DNA of 64,000 nucleotides from Acinetobacter tianfuensis (GTDB lineage: Bacteria > Pseudomonadota > Gammaproteobacteria > Pseudomonadales > Moraxellaceae), in the NCBI RefSeq assembly GCF_003611465.1, contig NZ_RAXV01000010.1, forward strand, positions 25,019 through 89,018, read 5' to 3'. The notes below the pieces were generated by a model. That model did no database searches and was not told where the DNA came from. It saw nothing but the letters and a program-made list of their open reading frames with translations. Shown here in pieces: positions 37,424-43,989 of this stretch. The position numbers were made by a program, and so were the translations under genes. Each line of letters starts with the position of its first letter. Position 1 is the first letter of the stretch.

Positions 37424-38632
37424 ATGACTCCGCAGCAAATTGACCTAGTAAAAGCGACTGTTCCTGTTCTACGTGAAAATGGTGTCGCGCTGACGGGTTA
37501 CTTCTATAACCGCATGTTGGGCAATAATCCTGACCTTAAAGAAACCTTTAACATGGGGCATCAGCGCAGCGGCGCTCAGGCACAAGCCTTGGCAGGCGCT
37601 GTATTGGCCTATGCTGAAAATATTGAAGATCCGTCTGTACTTTTACCGGTTGTAGAATTAATTGCGCACAAACATGTGAGTCTTAACATTCAAGCGCCGG
37701 ACTATAATATTGTCGGTGAAAACTTGCTGCACTCGATCAGTGAAGTCTTAAGCATTTCAATGGAAGATCCATTAATTGCAGCTTGGGCGGCAGCATACGG
37801 ACAATTAGCAGATTTGTTTATCAGCACTGAAAAAGCGATTTATGAGCAGCATCAGCAAACTAAAGGCAGCTGGTTAGGCTGGCGCAATTTCAAAATTGCG
37901 AAAAAAGTGGTTGAAAGCGATGAAATCACCTCATTCTACCTTGAGCCTTCCGATGGCGGCGATTTACCAAAATATGAAGCAGGCCAGTACATCTCAGTAC
38001 GTGTATTGGTTGATGAACTGGGTTTAAAACAGCCGCGTCAATATACGCTGTCTACCAGTCCGCAAACCAACTATTTACGCATCTCCGTGAAACGTGAAGA
38101 CCAAAAAGGTGATTTGGTTGCAGGCTGGGTATCCAATACGCTGCATGGCTTAGAGACCGGTTCAGAAATTGAAGTATCTGCGCCAACAGGCAACTTCTAT
38201 CTCATTGATCCAAATAAACGCAATGTCTTCATCAGCGGCGGCGTTGGCTTAACTCCGATGATTGCAATGCTGAATCAGCTGGTCACTTTAGACATGCCGC
38301 AGCCTGTGACCTTTATCCATGCATGCCGCAGCAAACAAGTGCATGCTATGCATAAACACATTCAGGATTTGAAAGCAAAATATCCGCGCCTTAGCACTTT
38401 TACTGCGTATGAGTTCCCTCATGCCAGTGACAAATTAGGTGAAGATTATGACATTGCTGGCCGTCTAGACTTAGGCAGCATGGATACTGCAATCTTGCCA
38501 GTCAATGCAGATTACTACCTCTGCGGTCCAATGCCATTTATGGCTGAACAGCAGAAAGCTTTAATTGCCCGCGGCATTCCTGCGGCCAATATCCACAGTG
38601 AAGCTTTCGGCACAGGCGGTGTAAAACACTAA
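37424..38632 (+). CDS. hmp: Nitric oxide dioxygenase (flavohemoglobin)
   Basis: 402 residues. It converts nitric oxide with oxygen and NAD(P)H to nitrate. The globin domain (1-138) has proximal His84 in A-H-K-H-V-S-L and distal Tyr28 in Y-F-Y-N-R-M. An FAD domain follows (about 150-255, with R-Q-Y-T-L-S-T-S), then an NAD domain (about 260-395, with G-G-V-G-L-T-P-M and C-G-P-M-P-F-M). NsrR operators lie just upstream and nsrR itself just downstream, so nitric-oxide induction is expected. An AGAGATC sequence serves as ribosome-binding site. Confidence 0.96.
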   Translation: MTPQQIDLVKATVPVLRENGVALTGYFYNRMLGNNPDLKETFNMGHQRSGAQAQALAGAVLAYAENIEDPSVLLPVVELIAHKHVSLNIQAPDYNIVGENLLHSISEVLSISMEDPLIAAWAAAYGQLADLFISTEKAIYEQHQQTKGSWLGWRNFKIAKKVVESDEITSFYLEPSDGGDLPKYEAGQYISVRVLVDELGLKQPRQYTLSTSPQTNYLRISVKREDQKGDLVAGWVSNTLHGLETGSEIEVSAPTGNFYLIDPNKRNVFISGGVGLTPMIAMLNQLVTLDMPQPVTFIHACRSKQVHAMHKHIQDLKAKYPRLSTFTAYEFPHASDKLGEDYDIAGRLDLGSMDTAILPVNADYYLCGPMPFMAEQQKALIARGIPAANIHSEAFGTGGVKH

Positions 38633-38657
38633 CTCTCCCGTCCGCTTGAAATAAAAT

Positions 38658-38688
38658 AGGGTTAGTTTAGTTATGCTAGACTAACCCT
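38658..38688 (+). terminator. Terminator between hmp and nsrR
   Basis: Perfect 9-base arms AGGGTTAGT and ACTAACCCT followed by a T-rich tract, 25 bases after the hmp stop. It overlaps the leader of nsrR, so nsrR may have its own promoter in or just below it. Confidence 0.7.
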
Positions 38689-38719
38689 TATTTATTTCTC
38701 CTACACTTACAGTATTATC

Positions 38720-39163
38720 ATGCAGCTGAATAAATTCACCGATTATGCCTTACGTGTTCTGATGTATATCGCTCAGCCCAAAGCGCTGCCGTATACAATT
38801 GCGGAAATTGCCGAAGATCTGTGCGTATCGCAAAATCATTTAGTGAAAATTGTGCATTTTATGGGAAAACAGGACTGGCTGATTACCGCCCGCGGCAAAG
38901 GCGGCGGCATTCGCCTTAACCCTCAGGCACTCACGCTTCGTCTTGGTGAAATTGTCCGGATTTTACAGCGTGAAAATCCGATTGTGGAATGCAATACGCC
39001 TCCCTGCGTGTTACGCAGCAATTGCGGTTTAAAAGGCATTTTAGATCAGGCGATGGAGCAGTTTTATCACAGCCTTGACCAATACAGCTTAGGAGATGTC
39101 CTCAGCACCCCGCCCTCATCAAAATACACTACGCAGTCTCCCATTCAAATGATCAATCTATGA
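38720..39163 (+). CDS. nsrR: Nitric oxide-sensing repressor NsrR
   Basis: 147 residues, Rrf2 family. The N-terminal winged helix (1-85, with D-Y-A-L-R-V-L-M-Y-I-A) precedes an iron-sulfur cluster site Cys91, Cys96 and Cys102, spaced as in E. coli NsrR. The cluster is destroyed by nitric oxide, releasing repression of hmp and related genes. Downstream of hmp, in the same direction, beneath a hairpin. No clear Shine-Dalgarno precedes the ATG. Confidence 0.9.
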   Translation: MQLNKFTDYALRVLMYIAQPKALPYTIAEIAEDLCVSQNHLVKIVHFMGKQDWLITARGKGGGIRLNPQALTLRLGEIVRILQRENPIVECNTPPCVLRSNCGLKGILDQAMEQFYHSLDQYSLGDVLSTPPSSKYTTQSPIQMINL

Positions 39164-39275
39164 TGTGACCGCGCCCATTTTCCATTCGATCAGCGCATCT
39201 TTCAGATCAAAGTTCGCTTGCCCGAACGAGTTCCTTTATAATGGCTGCTTGTAAATCAGTCATTGAAGTCGAGTT

Positions 39276-40154
39276 ATGCATCAGCACAGAGGAAAATCTA
39301 GAAACAGTAAGGTAGCTCATGCGCCTAAGCAAAAGATCAGCTACGAAAAAAAAGTCGATCCAGCTATTACTGAATACTCTGTACGCGCATTAAACTGGCT
39401 GCGTAAAGCTGAATTCTTAATGAGCGCGCCAAAGCTGAATTTATGCGTTGAAGATACAGGCTATGAAATCGCTTTTGCCGGCCGCTCAAATGCAGGAAAA
39501 TCTAGCGCAATTAATGCCTTAACCAATCAAAAGCAATTGGCCCGCGCATCAAAACGCCCTGGCCGCACCCAAATGATCAACTTTTTCAGCTTGGGCAATC
39601 CAGACCAGCGTTTGGTCGATTTGCCGGGTTATGGCTATGCGGCCGTACCTGAAGCGATGAAAATTGTTTGGCAAAAAGAACTCGAAAATTACCTGATTCA
39701 CCGTGAAAGCCTGCAAGGCCTTGTTCTGCTCATGGACATTCGCCACCCGCTGCAGCACTTTGACGTCATGATGCTGGAATGGGCATATTCACGCAAATTG
39801 TTCGTGCATGTGCTGCTGACCAAATCAGATAAATTAAACCGCGGCCCTGCCTCTAAAGCGCTGCAAGAAGTCAAAGCGCAGCTGAAAAAAATGAAGCTTC
39901 AGTTCTCCATTCAGACCTTCTCTTCTTTAAATAAGCAAGGTTTGGAAGAATTGGCCAGCATCATGGGCGGCCGCCTTAACTTCACGCTGGAACAAGCTGC
40001 AGAGTTTGATTTGGCAAGCATTCCAGATGCAGAAGCAGATGATTTTGATGCAGATTTTGACAGCGAAGAGCTGAATAGCGCTGAACTGCATGAAACTGAT
40101 GAGGCATCAAATACTGAAGAATCTGCAGACAAACAGCCGAAAGAGCGGCCTTAA
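39276..40154 (+). CDS. engB: Ribosome biogenesis GTPase EngB (YihA/YsxC)
   Basis: 292 residues. The GTPase core (about 60-240) has G1 G-R-S-N-A-G-K-S (69-76), G3 D-L-P-G-Y-G (115-120) and G4 T-K-S-D (182-185). EngB acts in late 50S assembly. Compared with typical EngB (about 200 residues) there is a basic N-terminal arm (about 1-40) and a strongly acidic C-terminal tail (about 245-292, rich in D and E, e.g. D-D-F-D-A-D-F-D-S-E-E). The start lacks a strong Shine-Dalgarno, so the N-terminal arm may be shorter. Confidence 0.93.
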   Translation: MHQHRGKSRNSKVAHAPKQKISYEKKVDPAITEYSVRALNWLRKAEFLMSAPKLNLCVEDTGYEIAFAGRSNAGKSSAINALTNQKQLARASKRPGRTQMINFFSLGNPDQRLVDLPGYGYAAVPEAMKIVWQKELENYLIHRESLQGLVLLMDIRHPLQHFDVMMLEWAYSRKLFVHVLLTKSDKLNRGPASKALQEVKAQLKKMKLQFSIQTFSSLNKQGLEELASIMGGRLNFTLEQAAEFDLASIPDAEADDFDADFDSEELNSAELHETDEASNTEESADKQPKERP

Positions 40155-40170
40155 CTGCTGATAGGTCAAA

Positions 40171-40181
40171 TTGTCTGACAA
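40171..40181. promoter_or_regulatory. TTGTC-N-GACAA palindrome upstream of the PF10118 gene
   Basis: Perfect TTGTCTGACAA centred 127 bases before the PF10118 start, close to the 125-base distance seen at the flavin monooxygenase. A degenerate copy (9 of 11) lies at 40191-40201. Confidence 0.6.
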
Positions 40182-40209
40182 TAATTATCATTTTATGACA
40201 ACCAAATGT

Positions 40210-40245
40210 CCTGTATTGCTAATTACAATACAGGATATTTTTTTC
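40210..40245 (+). terminator. Terminator of engB
   Basis: Perfect 9-base arms CCTGTATTG and CAATACAGG with a 7-base loop, then ATATTTTTTTC, 56 bases after the engB stop. The palindrome at 40171-40181 therefore lies upstream of the terminator. Confidence 0.85.
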
Positions 40246-40302
40246 ATACTGACTTTATATAAATGTGCATATTTTCACAAAAATTAAAATAAGGACAGTC
40301 AG

Positions 40303-41250
40303 ATGAAATTACTCTCCCGCCTCAAAAATTCAAAAATAGGCTCTTCGATCAGCTACAGCATTAAACCGCGCAAAGTAAAATTTGAATGGCAGGATACCCC
40401 CGTTGACTGGATTCCAAATCAGCCTTTTATCAGCTATTTTATTAATGAAATTAATATGATTTTACCTGCAGGCGAATTTTGGTTTTGCCGTCTGTACAAC
40501 AAAGTTTTACCCAAAATTACCGATGAAAAATTAGCAGAAGATGTACGCGCCTTTATCCGCCAAGAAGCTATGCATGCACAGGCGCATAATTCTGCAAATA
40601 ATGAATATTTAACAGTCCGCAGCATTGATGTCAGCCGCAATTTAAAAATCATGGATTTCTTATTCAACAAAGCATTGGCTGATCAGCCCATGGGATACGA
40701 AGTGCCCAAAATACTTGAGCATCAGTGGGACTTATTCCGTCTGGGGATTATTGCAACCGTCGAACATATGACCTGCGTACTGGGCAAGTATGTCCTTTAT
40801 AACAAGGAATGGGAACGCTTAGGCGCAGATCCCAATATGCTGGATTTAGTCAAATGGCATGGCGCAGAAGAAATTGAACACCGTACTGTGGCATTTGATT
40901 TATACCGTCATTTAGGCGGCGGCTACATTTCCCGCTATTATCAAAGCTTATTGGTAATTGTAGCAGTCATTGGCCTATGGACAGATGGCGCAGCGCATAT
41001 TTTAGGACAAGACCCGCGCTTTGCCTCAATCAAGCCAGCTGTGTACAAACCTTGGATTTGGCGTGAATGGGCGCGTATTGCGCAAAAAGACAACCAAATG
41101 ATGCCTCACCCGTTATGGCTGGTTTCGCAGCAGCTAGGCTACCTCATGCCATGGTATGACCCTGTACATGAAGCGAAAACTGAAGATGCGATTGCTTATT
41201 TAGATCAATCCCCTGCCGCAAAACACGCACTGCCAAAAGTCGCAGCATAA
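40303..41250 (+). CDS. PF10118 'metal-dependent hydrolase', putative di-iron protein
   Basis: 315 residues, a family annotated as predicted metal-dependent hydrolase (COG3687). The metal-ligand pattern is ferritin-like: Glu58, E88-x2-H91, Glu154 and E190-x2-H193, the spacing of two-iron carboxylate proteins, which points to redox or oxygenase-type chemistry rather than simple hydrolysis. Several helices around 205-225 are hydrophobic, so membrane contact is likely. Monocistronic, preceded by a TTGTC-N-GACAA site and followed by a strong bidirectional terminator. Substrate unknown. Confidence 0.85.
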   Translation: MKLLSRLKNSKIGSSISYSIKPRKVKFEWQDTPVDWIPNQPFISYFINEINMILPAGEFWFCRLYNKVLPKITDEKLAEDVRAFIRQEAMHAQAHNSANNEYLTVRSIDVSRNLKIMDFLFNKALADQPMGYEVPKILEHQWDLFRLGIIATVEHMTCVLGKYVLYNKEWERLGADPNMLDLVKWHGAEEIEHRTVAFDLYRHLGGGYISRYYQSLLVIVAVIGLWTDGAAHILGQDPRFASIKPAVYKPWIWREWARIAQKDNQMMPHPLWLVSQQLGYLMPWYDPVHEAKTEDAIAYLDQSPAAKHALPKVAA

Positions 41251-41273
41251 AAAGTTTTAAGATCCATTTAAAT

Positions 41274-41306
41274 AAAAAAAGCAGGCCCATTGGCCTGCTT
41301 TTTTTA
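41274..41306. terminator. Bidirectional terminator between PF10118 gene and symporter
   Basis: A7-GCAGGCC-CATT-GGCCTGC-T7 between convergent genes. Confidence 0.93.
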
Positions 41307-41318
41307 TTTACCGATGTG

Positions 41319-42569
41319 TTATGGCTCTGACGAAGCGGGAAGATCACAATCACGCGTATGGCGGTCCACCACGACACTGATCATCATATCGCCCTGCACA
41401 TTCACCACTGTGCGCACCGTATCCAGCAGCCGGTCAATCGGCAGCAATATCGCAATCGCTTCAGCTGGCAGGCCCACAGACTGCAGCACCATAATCATGG
41501 TCACCATGCCCGCACTCGGAATGCCCGGCGCGCCTAATGAGGCAATCATCGCTGTAGCGTAGACAATTAATTGCTGTCCCAAGCTCAGATCCAGCCCCAT
41601 TAAATTGGCAACAAATAAAGCTGCCGCGGCTTCATACAATGCCGTGCCATCCATATTCAGCTGCGTGCCCAGCGGGATGACAAAACCTGCAGTTTGCGGA
41701 CGCACACCTAAATTTTCCTGCGCGCATTTCATCGACAGCGGCATGGTTGCAGAGCTGGAACTGGTCGCAAAGGCTGTAATCAAGGCTGCCCGCGTCCCCT
41801 TAAAAAAGGTGATCGGGTTCATTTTGCCAAAAATCCACAGCAGCAGCGGCAGCACCACTGCGCCATGGAAAATCGTTGTCCCTGTTACCACAGCAGCAAA
41901 TTCAGCTAAACGGCTCAGCACTGAAATGTCTTCTGTTGCAATCAGCTTGGCCAATAAAGCAAAAATCCCCAATGGCGCCAGCTTCATTACCCAGCCGATC
42001 ATCAGCATCATGATGTCAAAAAACTGCTGACTGAGTTTACGCACACTGCGGAATTGTTCACCGCCTTTTACCAAAGCCACACCAATGAGCAAAGCAAAAA
42101 CCACCACAGCCAGCACATTGCCTTCTGCAAAAGCCTTGAAGGGATTAATCAGCGTATTTTGAATAAAATTGGTAAAGAAAGATGACGGCGTCAAAGTATC
42201 TGGACTCTGGTGCTGCGCCATGGCATCTTGAAACATCGCAATATCCACACCTTTGCCGACTGCAAATAAGTGTGCGCAAGCCAAGCCTAAAATAAGGGCT
42301 AAAGTCGTTGTGGTTACACAGCAGGCTAAAGTGATTTTCCATGTTCTGCTCAGCTGCCCGCCTGCCTGCAAGTTAGATACACCGACCACAATAGAGCTGA
42401 AGATCAGCGGAATCAGCAGCATTTTCAGCAAACCGACAAATACACTGCTCATTAGCCCTAAACCATAGAGGCTGGTATTAAAAAAACTGCTTTCAGGATA
42501 AAGATTCAGAATAAAACCGAAAGCGGCGCCAAGAATTGCCGCAATGAATATCTGGGTATTTAAGCTCAT
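41319..42569 (-). CDS. Dicarboxylate/amino acid:cation symporter (GltP/DctA family)
   Basis: 416 residues with eight helices plus two re-entrant loops. It carries the serine-rich A-T-S-S-S-S-A-T-M-P-L-S segment (about 270-281), N-M-D-G-T-A-L near residue 310 and P-S-A-G-M-V of the second loop. These proteins import glutamate, aspartate or C4-dicarboxylates with protons or sodium. The ambiguous substrate cannot be decided from sequence. The coding frame ends 13 bases from the terminator. Confidence 0.92.
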   Translation of the reverse strand: MSLNTQIFIAAILGAAFGFILNLYPESSFFNTSLYGLGLMSSVFVGLLKMLLIPLIFSSIVVGVSNLQAGGQLSRTWKITLACCVTTTTLALILGLACAHLFAVGKGVDIAMFQDAMAQHQSPDTLTPSSFFTNFIQNTLINPFKAFAEGNVLAVVVFALLIGVALVKGGEQFRSVRKLSQQFFDIMMLMIGWVMKLAPLGIFALLAKLIATEDISVLSRLAEFAAVVTGTTIFHGAVVLPLLLWIFGKMNPITFFKGTRAALITAFATSSSSATMPLSMKCAQENLGVRPQTAGFVIPLGTQLNMDGTALYEAAAALFVANLMGLDLSLGQQLIVYATAMIASLGAPGIPSAGMVTMIMVLQSVGLPAEAIAILLPIDRLLDTVRTVVNVQGDMMISVVVDRHTRDCDLPASSEP

Positions 42570-42793
42570 AGCTGAGTCATTTTTTTCAAGACATACTTCA
42601 AGGCACTATGCCATGCACAGCAGAAAGATTCGATATTTATTTATGTAAAAACCTGCTATTCCCCTGTAAAACACAAGGTCTATTCCAGATTCAAATATTG
42701 ATTCATCTCGAACAAATCAGCCAGTTCTTCTCAATAAAAACCGATATCTCTCTCAGCCCAATCCAGCTGCAGCCTTATAAAATGAGAAAAATG

Positions 42794-42831
42794 CGTCAAA
42801 AAGCCGAATCAGATGATCCGGCTTTTTGACG
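42794..42831. terminator. Long symmetric terminator after tesB
   Basis: 13-base arms CGTCAAAAAGCCG and CGGCTTTTTGACG around a 12-base loop. On the minus strand it lies 18 bases after the tesB stop. Confidence 0.82.
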
Positions 42832-42848
42832 TTGAATCTTAAATCTAT

Positions 42849-43721
42849 TTATTGTGTTTCAATTTCACGCAAACGGATCAATCCTTCCTGTGTCGTGCTG
42901 CACACCAATTCGCCGTTCTGCCACATACGGCCGAAGTTCAAACCGCGTGAATTTGAGCTGACTGTCGCATCCATGTCATACAGCATCCAATCATCTACAC
43001 GGAATGGTTTATGGAAATACATGGCATGGTCAATACTCGCGCATTGCAAGCTAGGTGATAAATAACTCAAACCATGCGGACGCAATGCCGTAGTCATCAG
43101 CGTGAAATCCGAATAGAACGCAGCAATTGCCTGATGCAATGAAATATCATCTACGCTATCGGCAATTCGGTCATGCGTACGGATATAGTGCGCATACGAT
43201 GGCGCAGCTGGCTGCGGCTGAAACGGATTTTGCGGATCAATCGGGCGAATTTCCACATGACGGTCACGCATGAATGAAGCGCGCACATTTTCAGGCACAA
43301 ACTCAACCATCATTTTTTTCAGCTCAGCTTCTGATTTCAATTCGTCAACAGCTGGATATTCAGGCTCTGCGACCTGATAATTTAAGCCTTCTTCCTGATC
43401 TGCAAATGACACCATGCACATAAAGATGGTCTTGCCATGCTGAATGGCGCGCACCTGACGGCTGACAAAGCTGCGCCCATCACGAATACGGTCCACTTCA
43501 TAAATAATCGGTGCGTTAACATCCCCGCCATACAGGAAATAGGCATGCAGCGAATGCGCAGGACGGTTTGCCGTATATGAGGCTGCGCGAAGCGCCTGCC
43601 CCAAGACTTGACCGCCAAAGACACGCTTGCCCACCAAATTGCGGCTTTGACCGCGAAAGATGTTTTCTTCAAGCTTTTCCAAGCTCAGCAGTTCTACTAA
43701 TTCTTGTGTTAAAGCATTCAT
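42849..43721 (-). CDS. tesB: Acyl-CoA thioesterase II
   Basis: 290 residues from ATG 43721 (TAGGTTGTTT upstream), a double hotdog thioesterase. The first hotdog (about 10-125) holds G-G-Q-V-L-G-Q-A-L and the second includes H-G-L-S-Y-L-S-P-S-L-Q-C-A-S-I-D-H-A-M-Y-F-H. The D-H-A-M and Q-A-L residues provide the active-site Asp/Gln. It releases free fatty acids from acyl-CoA. It stands opposite plsB, with about 270 bases between their starts. Confidence 0.93.
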   Translation of the reverse strand: MNALTQELVELLSLEKLEENIFRGQSRNLVGKRVFGGQVLGQALRAASYTANRPAHSLHAYFLYGGDVNAPIIYEVDRIRDGRSFVSRQVRAIQHGKTIFMCMVSFADQEEGLNYQVAEPEYPAVDELKSEAELKKMMVEFVPENVRASFMRDRHVEIRPIDPQNPFQPQPAAPSYAHYIRTHDRIADSVDDISLHQAIAAFYSDFTLMTTALRPHGLSYLSPSLQCASIDHAMYFHKPFRVDDWMLYDMDATVSSNSRGLNFGRMWQNGELVCSTTQEGLIRLREIETQ

Positions 43722-43892
43722 AAACAACCTATTTGACTGGGATCATCTGAAATCAGGTAAAATAAAATCTGGGTAATAATCTTATATTGCCATAAATTCA
43801 GAGCAAAACCCTAGAGATTGACTGACTGGCTTGTCACATTATTCTTCGGAAGTAACTGCTAAAAATACGTTTTTTAACGATAAAATCCTGCA

Positions 43893-43911
43893 ATATGTCG
43901 GAAAATGACAT
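43893..43911. promoter_or_regulatory. Inverted repeat upstream of plsB
   Basis: TATGTC-N7-GACATA, perfect 6-base arms, 79 bases upstream of plsB and 172 from tesB. A possible operator for either gene. The regulator is unknown. Confidence 0.45.
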
Positions 43912-43989
43912 ACTATTTTTCGATAGAATTATGCAAAATTCATTCCCCCTGTATTTTATGCAGGCTGGTTCATTGAAATAGGAGTATTT

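Noticed and set aside
42608..42829. Plus-strand frame between symporter and tesB
   Set aside because: It ends inside a strong terminator hairpin and lacks a Shine-Dalgarno and any family pattern.
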